Shown piece by piece: positions 52,496-61,606 of a stretch of 64,000 nt of DNA. This stretch comes from LMUY01 sp965199105. Lineage in GTDB: Bacteria; Pseudomonadota; Alphaproteobacteria; Acetobacterales; Acetobacteraceae. The DNA is taken from the NCBI GenBank assembly GCA_965199105.1, contig CBDAQO010000002.1, positions 2,232,001 to 2,296,000 of the forward strand. The letters run 5' to 3'. A program made the position numbers and the translations under genes. Each line of letters begins with the position of its first letter. Within the stretch, counting starts at the first letter, position 1. The notes beneath the pieces are model-generated. The model worked only from the letters and a program-made list of their open reading frames with translations. It made no database searches and was not told the DNA's origin.

Positions 52496-52517
52496 CCAGA
52501 GGATAGGCATCCTCTGG
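52496..52517. terminator. bidirectional hairpin between convergent genes
   Basis: CCAGAGGAT (52496-52504) and ATCCTCTGG (52509-52517) form a perfect 9-bp stem with an AGGC loop. It is preceded by GGGCTTTGCCCCGAACCCCA, a sequence style recurring between genes in Acetobacteraceae (from memory). It lies between two convergent stop codons and likely ends both transcripts. Confidence 0.6.
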
Positions 52518-52546
52518 ACACCTGGTTTGGCAGGAGTTCCGTCGCG

Positions 52547-54178
52547 CTAGTCAGCGGTCACGCTGGGCTTGCCAACGTCGCGCGCACCGGAGCGGACGCT
52601 TTGCCCAGCTCGGCGGAGGATGGCGCTGGCGGCACTCCACGCCATCGCTTCCAGGCCCGTGGGCCGGCCGTCGCGACGCCACAGCCACGCCAGCGTTGCG
52701 ACATAGCTTAGGCCGCCGGCGCCCCCCGCCACCCCGAGCTGCAGCAGCGCGGTGGCGGCGCCGGGGCTTTTCGGCAGCGCGGCCAAGCAAGCCACCACCG
52801 CCACAGCCATCACGATGGCGGCCAAGCTCGGGCGGCGCGCGATGACGAGTTGCCGACGCAGCGGCAGCGCCGTCAGCAGGCGAACGACGCGCATGCCATA
52901 GAGCGCGCACGCCATCTCCGAGACGATCCGCGCCGCGATCACGCCCCAGACGCCATACAGCACAACGCCCAACAGCACGAACGGGACCTTGACCGCGAAT
53001 TCCACCAGGTTGCGGCGGAACGCCAGGTCGGTGCGCCCGGCGGCCATCAGCAACGGCAGGCTCGCCGTCGCGAACAAGCCCGGGATCAGGCTCAGCGCCA
53101 TCCAATGCAGCAGCGGGATGGCGGGGCGCCAGCGCTCGCCCAGCAGCAGCACGATGGCTGGCTCGGCCAATAGGCTTTCGCCGACGAGCAGGGGGATGCC
53201 TAGGGTCAGGATGGCGGATGACGCGGTTTGGTAGCTGGCGGCAAGCCGGTCACGCTGCGCGCCGAGATGGGCGAAGGCCGCCAGCAACGGCCGCAAGATC
53301 GGCCCGAACAGCGCGGCCATCGGGATGTTCGCCACATCGCCCGCGGTGGCGAACAGCCCCAGCACCGCCGTGCTGCGCAGCTTGCCAAGCAGCAGCCGCT
53401 CGACCTGCCACGTCAGCGCGCTCAACACCTGGGCGGCACTCATCCAGCCGGCGAAGGCGGTGAACACGCGCGCGCCAACCAAGCCGAAGCGCGGGCGGTA
53501 CGGAGCCACGATGTAGGACACGACCAGCATCGCCAACGGGTAGACCACCTGGCCCGAGACGATGCCCCAGTAGCTCGCGGTGACGAGCGTGACCGTGACA
53601 CCCGCCGCGAAGCCGAGCAGCTTGCCGACCAGTTCGATGGTGAAGTCACGCCAGAAGCTCAGTTGCTTCTGGAAGCCCGCAAGTTTTGGGCTCACCAGCC
53701 CGCGCGACACCGCACCGATGCACAGGATGCTGACGAGCGCCACCAGGCGCGGATCACCATAGAAGCGGGCGAACGGCCACGACCCGCCGCAGACGATCAC
53801 CACGATGATGGCGCAGCGCATCGCCCCGACGGTGAACGCGGCGTCGTAATGGTCCCGGCTGATGATGGGCAGCCGCAGCAGGGCTTGGTTGAGCGGGATT
53901 TCGAGCGCCGCCTCCACGACCGCGATCAGCGACATGGCGAGTGCGACCAGGCCGAAATCCGCCGGGGTGAGCACGCGGGCGAGGACCAGCATGGTCGCGA
54001 AGTCGAACACGCGCGAGATGAGCCGGGCGCCGACCATCAAGATGCCGCCCAGGGCAGCCTTGCGCCCTAGCAGGATCGCCTCCGCAGCACGGGCCGGCGT
54101 GGTCGCGTCGCTTGGCTGTGGTGCATCATACGCCCGATCATTTCCGTGACAGACCTGCGCGTTTTTGCACAGCTTCAA
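52547..54178 (-). CDS. Wzx-like polysaccharide flippase (MATE/MVF superfamily)
   Basis: This polytopic protein (543 residues as drawn, about twelve to fourteen helices) should flip the lipid-linked repeat unit across the inner membrane. Landmarks are ALGGILMVGARLISRVFDF at the start of helix 1, LARVLTPADFGLVALAMS, LSFWRDFTIELVGKLLGF and LLLGKLRSTAVLGLFATAGDV, typical of the polysaccharide biosynthesis family that includes WzxC. The start is uncertain: TTG 54178 gives a cytoplasmic lead of about 45 residues, whereas ATG 54037 would cut into helix 1. No ATG or GTG lies between them in frame. Confidence 0.88.
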   Translation of the reverse strand: MKLCKNAQVCHGNDRAYDAPQPSDATTPARAAEAILLGRKAALGGILMVGARLISRVFDFATMLVLARVLTPADFGLVALAMSLIAVVEAALEIPLNQALLRLPIISRDHYDAAFTVGAMRCAIIVVIVCGGSWPFARFYGDPRLVALVSILCIGAVSRGLVSPKLAGFQKQLSFWRDFTIELVGKLLGFAAGVTVTLVTASYWGIVSGQVVYPLAMLVVSYIVAPYRPRFGLVGARVFTAFAGWMSAAQVLSALTWQVERLLLGKLRSTAVLGLFATAGDVANIPMAALFGPILRPLLAAFAHLGAQRDRLAASYQTASSAILTLGIPLLVGESLLAEPAIVLLLGERWRPAIPLLHWMALSLIPGLFATASLPLLMAAGRTDLAFRRNLVEFAVKVPFVLLGVVLYGVWGVIAARIVSEMACALYGMRVVRLLTALPLRRQLVIARRPSLAAIVMAVAVVACLAALPKSPGAATALLQLGVAGGAGGLSYVATLAWLWRRDGRPTGLEAMAWSAASAILRRAGQSVRSGARDVGKPSVTAD

Positions 54179-54303
54179 GCCAGCGGGCGAGGCCGGCCGG
54201 GTTCGGCGGCATGGAAGCAGGGACGCGATGGGCACGCAACTAGAACAAGCGCCATCGTCTCCGAGATGTCTCCGCGGCGGCCGCGGCGCGTGCTGGCGTG
54301 GCG

Positions 54304-55557
54304 CTACAACCCGCCGGCTTTGCTGGGCACAGCGCTTCCCGGGTTGGTCGGCCCGACCAGGAACCACGCCGCGGCCCAGGTGCCTACGCCACCCAGCCCG
54401 ATGATCCAGCCCATCGTCCAGGGCGTGCCATCGGCGAACCACCCCACCATCGCCGCAGTTACCACGCCGGTGCCATACTGCATCGCGCCCACCAGGGCCG
54501 ACGCGGCGCCGGCCTTGTGCGGGAACGCCACTAGGGCGCCGGCGACCGAGTTGGCAACGATGAAGCCGAGCATGGATACGTAGCAGAACAGCGGGACCAC
54601 CAAGCCGGTCAAGCCGCCCCAGCCAAGGCGCGCATCGATCGCGAGTGCGATGGCTGCCAGCGCGGCCACCGTGGCACCGAGGCGGAACATTCGGTCGCTG
54701 CCAAGCCGCATCACCAGCCGGCTGTTGATCAGGTTGGCGAGCATCATGCCGGCGATGTTGACGCCGAACAGCAAGCCATAGGCCTGCGGCGGCACATGGT
54801 AGTAGCCGATATAGGCGAACGGCGTGCCGGCGAGATAGGCATAGATGCCGCCATAGAAGCAGCCGCCGGCGATGGCGAACCCGAGCAGCCTGCGGTTGGC
54901 GGCCAGCACCAGGTAGCCCACCAGCGCCTCGCTCACCCGTTGCGAGCTGCGCCGCTCGCTCGGCAAGGTTTCCGGCAGCGCCAGCAACCCGACGAGCGCC
55001 AGCACGCCCACGCCGACCAGGAGCCAGAAGATGCCGCGCCACGACCACAGCGCCAGGATTTGGCCCCCCATGATGGGGCCGAGCAGCGGCGCGACCCCCA
55101 TGACCAGCATGAGCGTGGAGAGCATCTGCGCCGAGCGCTCCCGGGCGTAGAGGTCGCGCACCATGGCCCGGGCGAGCACCGGCCCGGCGCACGCCCCCAA
55201 CGCTTGCAGCACCCGCCAGGCCGTCATCTCGTAGGCGGAGGTCGACAGGGCGCACCCAGCCGACCCGGCGATGAACAGCACGACGCCCAGGGCGATGGGG
55301 CCGCGCCGGCCGAAGCGGTCGCTGAGCGGGCCCCACAGCAACTGGCCCAGGCTGAAGCCGACCAGGAAGCCCGACAGGGTGAGCTGAATGCGCCCGCTGC
55401 TGGTGTGGAACGCCGCAGCCAGCGTGGGCAGCGCCGGCAAGTAGATGTCGGTCGAAATGGACGCAAAGGCCATCAGCGCGCTGAGAATGACCAGAAGACG
55501 GGCGCTGCCACCTTTCGTGGCCGCACCCCGGGACGCCATCCGGACCAATGCAGACAT
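54304..55557 (-). CDS. Bcr/CflA-family drug efflux MFS transporter
   Basis: This is a drug:proton antiporter of 417 residues and twelve helices. Motifs of the DHA1 Bcr/CflA subgroup are visible: ISTDIYLPALPTLAAAF in helix 1, GQLLWGPLSDRFGRRGPIALG (the MFS A motif), and VLARAMVRDLY with APLLGPIMGGQIL (C motif). The start at 55557 gives MSALVRMASRG. The substrate is unknown; bicyclomycin, sulfonamides and chloramphenicol are exported by relatives. It is divergent from the chemoreceptor gene and unrelated to the polysaccharide locus by function. Confidence 0.92.
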   Translation of the reverse strand: MSALVRMASRGAATKGGSARLLVILSALMAFASISTDIYLPALPTLAAAFHTSSGRIQLTLSGFLVGFSLGQLLWGPLSDRFGRRGPIALGVVLFIAGSAGCALSTSAYEMTAWRVLQALGACAGPVLARAMVRDLYARERSAQMLSTLMLVMGVAPLLGPIMGGQILALWSWRGIFWLLVGVGVLALVGLLALPETLPSERRSSQRVSEALVGYLVLAANRRLLGFAIAGGCFYGGIYAYLAGTPFAYIGYYHVPPQAYGLLFGVNIAGMMLANLINSRLVMRLGSDRMFRLGATVAALAAIALAIDARLGWGGLTGLVVPLFCYVSMLGFIVANSVAGALVAFPHKAGAASALVGAMQYGTGVVTAAMVGWFADGTPWTMGWIIGLGGVGTWAAAWFLVGPTNPGSAVPSKAGGL

Positions 55558-55680
55558 GACACAACCATGGCAGTTGATGCCGCGCCGCACAATGTGCCGG
55601 GGGCGCCCGCCGCGCTGGCTCGATCATCAAAAATTAATGTTTCCGCCGTAGCCTGGCATTGTGATGCGGAAAAATCAGCA

Positions 55681-57978
55681 TTGAGCCAGAGATTGTCCGT
55701 TGCCGGGAAGCTGCTCGTCTCAGCTTGCTGGACGATCGGGTTGGTCAGCCTGCTGGCTGTCCTGCTGCGTCTCGACATGATCCATTTGGCGACGGCGGGC
55801 ACCACCGCGGCGTCCGCCACCGCGGCTGGCCGGGAGGTCTCTGCCGCCATGATGGACGCGTTGCGCTTGCGCCTTATCACACAGGAGTTGCCGGGCGAGC
55901 AGACGGCGGAGGCAATCGAGGCGTCACTGGCGCGGGCCCTACAAGACGCCACCCTGCTGCAATCGCATATCCAGTTCGCCGGCAAGGCGGTGCCCGCGGG
56001 CGAAATCCCGGCGCTGGCCAAGGTCGACCCGGTGTTGAAGCAGTTGAACGCAGCGATCGGCGCCGAGGCGGAGCAGCGCCGCACCCTCCTGGCGCTGCGC
56101 GATGGCGCGTTCTGGACGTTGCACGACCAGTTGCTGGTCAATATCGGGCAGGCGCGCTCGGACGTCGTTTTGGAGGATCTTGCCGCGTCCGACATCGACA
56201 ACCTGACGGCGTATCTGAGTGAATACCAGGCCTCGATCGATGCCGTTGAGTATGGAACCATGAGTTTCCTGGCCACCGGGCAGGTGAAGTTCATGCAGAC
56301 GACCCGCCAAGCGATGGCAACGGGCCAGGCGCGGATGGCCGACATCGACACGGCGCATTTGAGCCCGTACACCGAAGCCGAGCTGTTCAGCCTCGAACAC
56401 AAGCGGCTCACCTTCCAAGAGCGCGCCGACAGCTTGCTCAACTCGATCAACACCATGGACCACCAGGTGGCGGACGTGGTGCGGACCGATCACATGCTGC
56501 TGGCGTTGATTTCGGAGGCTTCGCAAGACCTTGAAGCCAGATCGACCGCGGCATACCTGGCTGCGGCCGAAGCACGCCACCAGTTGCTGCAGGCCAACGT
56601 GTACCTGTCGAGTTCGGCGATCGCGCTAATCGTCATCGGCAACCTGCTGATCCTGCGGACCATCGTGCAGCCCATGCGCGTGCTCACCCGTCTGATGCAG
56701 GCGATGGCGCGGGGCGAGGTGGAGCAGCCGGTGCCACCGACCAAGCGCCGTGACGAGATCGGCGCCATGATGCAGGCGCTGGAGTTATTTCGATGCTCGG
56801 TGCGGGACGCCTTTGTGCAAAGCCAGATCATCGGCCAACTGCCGATTGGCGTCATGACCGTCGAGTTGGACCACGCTTCTGAGCTTGGCTACGTGAACTC
56901 CGAGGCGGACCGGCTGCTGCAGGCAGCGCTTGAGATGCCGGGCCAGAGTCTCGCCGGGCATTCGGTGGACTGCCTACGATCGACGATGCTGGCAGCGCTG
57001 CGCACCGGGTCGGCGCAGTTGCCCTGTACCGAGCGGATCTTGCTGGGCACGCAATCCTTCGACCTCGGCATCTCGACGGTGACGGACATCGATGGTGGTC
57101 GCAGCAGCGTCATGTTGACGCTCAGCCCACGCTCCAAGCAGGTCGACCTGCTGAACCGCTTCGAGACCTCGATCGCTCAGATCGCCGGCGGGGTGAGCCG
57201 GTCGTCCGTATCGGTGCGTCATTCGGCGGCCAGCATGTTCGAGGCTGCCGTCGACGGGCAGGAAAAGACCACCGCCGTTGCGGCAGCGACGGGTCAGGCG
57301 GGCCGGAAGGTGCAGGCTATCGCTGGGACAATCGAGCAGCTTGCCCGCTTGATGGGCGAGACGACGACGAAGATCGAGATGTCGCTCGCGGTCGCCAACC
57401 TGGCGGCCACGGAGGCAACGCAGGCCGATAGCAGCGTCGATCATTTGGGCGAAGCGGCCGAGCGCATTGGCGGCGTCGTCCGGCTGATCGCGGAGATCGC
57501 CGGGCGCACCAAATTGCTGGCGCTCAACGCCGCGATCGAAGCGGCGCGCGCCGGCGAGAGCGGGCTTGGGTTTGCCGTAGTCGCGGCCGAAGTGAAGGCG
57601 CTGGCGACGCAGACGGCCGTCGCCACCGCGGAAATCAGCGACCAGGTCACGGCGATGCAGGGCACCTCGCGCAACACGATGGACGTGCTGAAGAACGTCG
57701 CCGTCGCAATCCGGCGCATGTCCGACATGGCGACCAGCATGCTGTCCGAGATCGGCGAGCAGCGCTCAGCGCTCGACGTCATTGTCGATGCCGTCAAAGA
57801 CATCCGCTCCAGCTCTGGCGACGTCGCCGCGACGGTTACCGGGGTGCGCCAAATCGTCTCGGACACGGAAGTCAAGGCGCAGAACGTGCTGGATGCGGCG
57901 ACGGCATTGTCCCACCAGGCGGAAACGCTGACGTCCGAGGCGGCGGTGTTCCTCAGTGCGATCCAGGCTGCGGCGTAG
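55681..57978 (+). CDS. methyl-accepting chemotaxis protein (orphan chemoreceptor)
   Basis: This transmembrane receptor has 765 residues. A first helix (about residues 7-29) leads to a large periplasmic helical sensor domain (about 30-310), then a second helix (YLSSSAIALIVIGNLLILRTIV). HAMP follows (QPMRVLTRLMQAMARGEVE to DEIGAMMQALELF), then a PAS-like region (IIGQLPIGVMTVELDHASEL) and a signalling hairpin with its tip at about residues 600-640 (RTKLLALNAAIEAARAG, FAVVAAEVKALA). The tip reads GRTKLL rather than the common QTNLL. TTG 55681 is chosen because ATG 55567 would leave only nine bases to the divergent gene. No che genes are nearby. Confidence 0.88.
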   Translation: MSQRLSVAGKLLVSACWTIGLVSLLAVLLRLDMIHLATAGTTAASATAAGREVSAAMMDALRLRLITQELPGEQTAEAIEASLARALQDATLLQSHIQFAGKAVPAGEIPALAKVDPVLKQLNAAIGAEAEQRRTLLALRDGAFWTLHDQLLVNIGQARSDVVLEDLAASDIDNLTAYLSEYQASIDAVEYGTMSFLATGQVKFMQTTRQAMATGQARMADIDTAHLSPYTEAELFSLEHKRLTFQERADSLLNSINTMDHQVADVVRTDHMLLALISEASQDLEARSTAAYLAAAEARHQLLQANVYLSSSAIALIVIGNLLILRTIVQPMRVLTRLMQAMARGEVEQPVPPTKRRDEIGAMMQALELFRCSVRDAFVQSQIIGQLPIGVMTVELDHASELGYVNSEADRLLQAALEMPGQSLAGHSVDCLRSTMLAALRTGSAQLPCTERILLGTQSFDLGISTVTDIDGGRSSVMLTLSPRSKQVDLLNRFETSIAQIAGGVSRSSVSVRHSAASMFEAAVDGQEKTTAVAAATGQAGRKVQAIAGTIEQLARLMGETTTKIEMSLAVANLAATEATQADSSVDHLGEAAERIGGVVRLIAEIAGRTKLLALNAAIEAARAGESGLGFAVVAAEVKALATQTAVATAEISDQVTAMQGTSRNTMDVLKNVAVAIRRMSDMATSMLSEIGEQRSALDVIVDAVKDIRSSSGDVAATVTGVRQIVSDTEVKAQNVLDAATALSHQAETLTSEAAVFLSAIQAAA

Positions 57979-58031
57979 GCAAGGATGTTGGCGACTTCAA
58001 AGGTAATTCATATCGATTAGGGACGAGCACC

Positions 58032-59333
58032 ATGAGCAAGGCAGTGGCGGGTTTGGAGCAGGCGGGCAGCGATCGGATGACCGGGGTGTGCCGCCGGGAG
58101 TTGTTAGGCCTCGCCAGCGCTGCGGTCGCCTGGGGCGTCGGGCGCCCCGCGCGTGCGGCCCAATCCGTCGCGATCGGGGCCATCTTCCCCTTGTCCGGCG
58201 AAAGCGGCCAGGTTGGGCTGGATGACATGGCAGCGCTGAACCTGATGGCCGACATCGTGAACGGTGCGCACGCGCCGATCCCGATGCGGCTCGGCAGCGG
58301 TGGCGGGCTGCCGCGGTTGGGCGGGTTGCAGCTCCGCCTGGTGTCGGGCGACCATGGCGGCAACGTCGCGACGGCGCGCACCGAGGCGGAACGGCTCATC
58401 CGAGACGAGCACGTGGTGGCAATCATCGGCAGCTATCAGAGTGCCACCGCTGCCGCCATCAGCCAGGTGACCGAACGTTACGGGCTGCCGTTCATCTCGG
58501 CCGACAATTCGTCGCCCAGTTTGCACCGTCGCGGGCTCAAGTGGTTTTTCCGCACTGGCCCGCACGATGAGATGTTTACCGAGGCCATGTTCAGCTTCTT
58601 CCGCGATATCGGCGCCAAGACTGGGCGGCCGGCCAAGACCGCCACGCTGATCTACGAGGACAGTATCTTCGGGAACGACAGCAGCGCCGTGCAGCGCCGG
58701 CTTGCTGCCGACGCGCAGATCACCATCGCAGCCGACATCAAATACCGGGTGAACTCGGCCTCCCTGGACGTCGAGACCAAGCGCATTATCGATGCTCGGG
58801 CCGATGTGCTGATGCCAAGCTCGTACACCAACGATGCTATTCTGCTGATGCGCACCATGGCCAAGCTTGGCTACACGCCACCGGCCGTCATGTCGCAAGC
58901 GGCGGGCTTCCAGCAGCAGGACTTCCTGACCGCCACCGGACCGTTGGCCGAAGGGGTGTTCAGCCGCAGCAGCTTTGCGCTCGATGCGACGGCAAGCCGT
59001 CCCGCGATCGCTCCAGTCAACGCACTCCTACGCGCCCGCATCGGCAAGGATCTGAGCGACAACACCAGCCGGGTCATCGTTGCGCTGCAAGTGCTGGCCG
59101 ATGCGATCGACCGGGCTGGAAGCGTTGAACCGGAGGCAATCCGGGCCGCGCTGGTGTCCTGTCACCTGGCGGGCGACGAGACGATCATGCCATGGCGCGG
59201 CGTTTCGTTCGACAGCACTGGGCAGAACGTCGATTGCATGCCAGTCGTCCAGCAGGTCGTTAACGGCGCCTACCGTACGGTCTACCCGTTTGACGTCGCA
59301 GGGCGGCCGCCAACTTGGAATGTGGGTGTTTAG
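58032..59333 (+). CDS. periplasmic binding protein, branched-chain amino acid (LivK) type
   Basis: This 433-residue protein carries a leader with an RR pair (CRRELLGLASAAVAWGVGRP, then ARA). The mature part is a type I periplasmic binding protein of the Leu/Ile/Val group: VAIGAIFPLSGESGQVGLDD, EHVVAIIGSYQSATAAAISQV, ERYGLPFISADNSS, KTATLIYEDSIFGNDSS and RADVLMPSSYTNDAILLMR. No transporter permease or ATPase is adjacent. It follows the chemoreceptor gene by 53 bases on the same strand, so it may present a ligand to that receptor instead of, or as well as, an importer. Confidence 0.9.
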   Translation: MSKAVAGLEQAGSDRMTGVCRRELLGLASAAVAWGVGRPARAAQSVAIGAIFPLSGESGQVGLDDMAALNLMADIVNGAHAPIPMRLGSGGGLPRLGGLQLRLVSGDHGGNVATARTEAERLIRDEHVVAIIGSYQSATAAAISQVTERYGLPFISADNSSPSLHRRGLKWFFRTGPHDEMFTEAMFSFFRDIGAKTGRPAKTATLIYEDSIFGNDSSAVQRRLAADAQITIAADIKYRVNSASLDVETKRIIDARADVLMPSSYTNDAILLMRTMAKLGYTPPAVMSQAAGFQQQDFLTATGPLAEGVFSRSSFALDATASRPAIAPVNALLRARIGKDLSDNTSRVIVALQVLADAIDRAGSVEPEAIRAALVSCHLAGDETIMPWRGVSFDSTGQNVDCMPVVQQVVNGAYRTVYPFDVAGRPPTWNVGV

Positions 59334-59436
59334 GCGGCGGCTAAGTCAGGGAGGCAAAGATCGAGGCGGCGGCGATGCGTTCCAAGTAGCCTGACGCGTC
59401 AAGCGTGAGCGGCGTCGGCCACGCTCGGCAGCGGCG

Positions 59437-59967
59437 TCAGCGGCGGAAGTCGTGGTCGCCGTGGAAGGCGCCGGGGCCACGGTCTGGGCCGTGGAATCCA
59501 GGACCGTGGAAGCCGGGGCCGCGGAAACCAGGGCCACCGCGATAGGGGAAGCCGCGGCCACCCGGGTAGAAGTGCTCCAGGCGGATGCCGAGCGGTCCCG
59601 GAGCGCCGAAGAAGCGATGGCCAAAGCCGTAATAGCCCCAGCCAAGCCCAGCGACGAAAACGAGCGGGAAGTAGTTGCCGCCGACATAGTAGACCGGGCC
59701 GCCGTTCACGTAGGTGAGGCCGTCGGGGCCGATATAGGGCTGGCCTGGCGGTGGCGGGGGATAGCCAGGGGCCACGTAGACCGCGCCCGGCGGGGGCGGC
59801 GGGTAGCCCTCGGGCGGCGGCGGGTAGGAGCCAGGCGGGGCGCCAGCTGGCGGGTAGCCCTGGGCTTGGTAGCCTGGCGGCGGAGCTGGCTGGGCGGCCG
59901 CACCACCTCCGGCCACAAGGGCAAGCGATACGCTGGCAGCGGCGAGCGTGAGCGGAATACGAGACAA
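59437..59967 (-). CDS. exported proline/glycine-rich protein
   Basis: This 176-residue protein has a signal peptide (RIPLTLAAASVSLALVAGGG) and then a PPPGYQAQGYPPAGAPPGSY-type proline/tyrosine repeat region. A central YIGPDGLTYVNGGPVYYVGG segment follows, and the C-terminal tail repeats GFRGPGFHGPGFHGPDRGPG. I chose TTG 59967, which has AAGGA eight bases upstream and a compact signal peptide; ATG 60012 would add 15 residues including acidic ones before the signal core. The composition resembles cell-envelope or surface-exposed YXWGXW-like proteins, but no enzymatic domain is seen. Confidence 0.72.
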   Translation of the reverse strand: MSRIPLTLAAASVSLALVAGGGAAAQPAPPPGYQAQGYPPAGAPPGSYPPPPEGYPPPPPGAVYVAPGYPPPPPGQPYIGPDGLTYVNGGPVYYVGGNYFPLVFVAGLGWGYYGFGHRFFGAPGPLGIRLEHFYPGGRGFPYRGGPGFRGPGFHGPGFHGPDRGPGAFHGDHDFRR

Positions 59968-60073
59968 GCGTGCAATCCTTATGCGTGATGGGACCGGTGG
60001 GTCATCGGCCATAAATGGGAAAGGGGTGCGTTGGTTTGCAACCGCCGCCGCCGCGACGTCGGGTAACACAACG

Positions 60074-61513
60074 CTACGGCCGCCGGGCACGGGCCAGTAG
60101 CATGGCGCGGACGGCGGCCAGCGCACGGTCGAACGCAGGCTTGCGGTAGTTGAACACCGGGTTGGCCGAGGGAGGCACCAGCGCCATGGTGGCGTTGGCC
60201 TCGAACAGCAGCAGGCGGCCATCGGGGGCGAGGGCAAAGTCCACCCCGGCATAGTCCAGGCCCATTGCGGCCGCGATCGCCGCGAGTGCCGCCAGGGCCG
60301 TGGCGCCGATTGTGGCCGGCATGTCGGCCAGGAAGCGCGCCTCCTCCTCGCGGTGCCAGGCCCGGGCGGTCATGTCGGCGGTGTAGTAGTGCACCTTCCA
60401 GTCGCTCGAGATCGCCAGGTGCAGCGGGTAGGGCTGGCCGTCGATGAGCATCACGCGGTATTTGCGCGCGCAGCCATCGGCGCCGGCCGCGTCGAGGTAC
60501 TGCAACGCGAGCAGGAGGTCCCCCGGCAAGCTTGCCGCATCGGCCAGCTCGGCCACGTTGGTCACGCGGCGGAAATGCTGGCCGGTGTGGAAGCCGGGGC
60601 TGCGCAGCAAGAACGGAAAGCCAAAGCCCGGCGGCGGCCCGGCGACAAGCTCCGCTTTAGCCACCAAGGCGGCGAGCGGCGCCACCACGCCGGGCAACTC
60701 GCCCAGACGCTGCAGGTTGGACAGCCGGTCAGTCGGGATCACGCGCTCGGGCGGGTTGATCACGGGGGCGCCGCTATGGGCCGCCAGGCGGCCGGCGGCC
60801 TGCAGCGCTGCGGGGCCGAAATCGGCGTCCCCAATGGCGTTCACCACCAGGTCGTGCGGCGGCAACGCTTCGGCACTGGCGTATTCGGCGAAGGCGGTGT
60901 GGGTGAGGAAGGTTTGGTCGTCCAGGATCGCGCGCAGCGGGATGTTGTTGCCCCGAGCGGAGACGAGTTGCAGCACGGTGACGGGCGGTGCCTCGCCGCG
61001 ATAGGGCGCGGTGGTGATCGGGCGATTGGCGAAGCCCAGGTCACGATGGCGGGCGGCGGCGGCGGCGTCCACGCCTTCCAGCAGGTAGGCCAGGCCCTGG
61101 TGCGCCTCGGGGTAGGCCGGGTCGATCGCGAGCGCGGCCTGGTAGTGCGCGGCGGCTTCGGCCGGGCGTTGCGCCTCGCGCAGCAGGTTGCCAAGGTTCA
61201 CGCGCGCGGCCGGGTCGGCGGGATGGGCGGCGGCGGCCTGGCTGTAGGTGGTGAGGGCGGCGCGCTTGTAGCCGTTTGCCAGCAAGAGGGCGCCGAGGTT
61301 GGCGAGCGCTCCGGCGTGCCCCATGTCGCGCGCCAGCACGTCGAAATACGCCTGCCGCGCCTCGGGGGTGCGGCCCAGCCGATCCAGCAGGCAGGCGCGG
61401 TAGAACAGCTCGGCGGCAGTGCCAGGTGCGCCCTCCAAGGTCTCCTCCACGGCGCGCAATGCGGCCTCGGTGGCTTGGCGCTGGGGCCAGCGCGGGGCTA
61501 CGCTCGTGGCCAT
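60074..61513 (-). CDS. TPR and ATP-grasp fusion protein
   Basis: The protein has 479 residues. Residues 1-165 are tetratricopeptide repeats (FYRACLLDRLGRTPEARQAY, GALANLGALLLANGYKRAAL, ARVNLGNLLREAQRPAEAAA and EAHQGLAYLLEG). Residues 185-475 look like an ATP-grasp ligase: VINPPERVIPTDRLSNLQRL, FGFPFLLRSPGFHTGQHF, ARKYRVMLIDGQPYPLHLAI, and the metal-binding end GLDYAGVDFALAPDGRLLLF with EANATM. ATP-grasp enzymes join carboxylates to amines or thiols. The substrate is unknown. The efflux pump gene lies divergently 93 bases away. Confidence 0.82.
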   Translation of the reverse strand: MATSVAPRWPQRQATEAALRAVEETLEGAPGTAAELFYRACLLDRLGRTPEARQAYFDVLARDMGHAGALANLGALLLANGYKRAALTTYSQAAAAHPADPAARVNLGNLLREAQRPAEAAAHYQAALAIDPAYPEAHQGLAYLLEGVDAAAAARHRDLGFANRPITTAPYRGEAPPVTVLQLVSARGNNIPLRAILDDQTFLTHTAFAEYASAEALPPHDLVVNAIGDADFGPAALQAAGRLAAHSGAPVINPPERVIPTDRLSNLQRLGELPGVVAPLAALVAKAELVAGPPPGFGFPFLLRSPGFHTGQHFRRVTNVAELADAASLPGDLLLALQYLDAAGADGCARKYRVMLIDGQPYPLHLAISSDWKVHYYTADMTARAWHREEEARFLADMPATIGATALAALAAIAAAMGLDYAGVDFALAPDGRLLLFEANATMALVPPSANPVFNYRKPAFDRALAAVRAMLLARARRP

Positions 61514-61606
61514 CGAGGCTGGTTCATCCGCTCACCTCACGTTTGCGCACGCCGTAGCATGCCGGGTGGCGGCGGTCCAAGCCGGCAACTGGCCAGGAGA
61601 GCCCTG

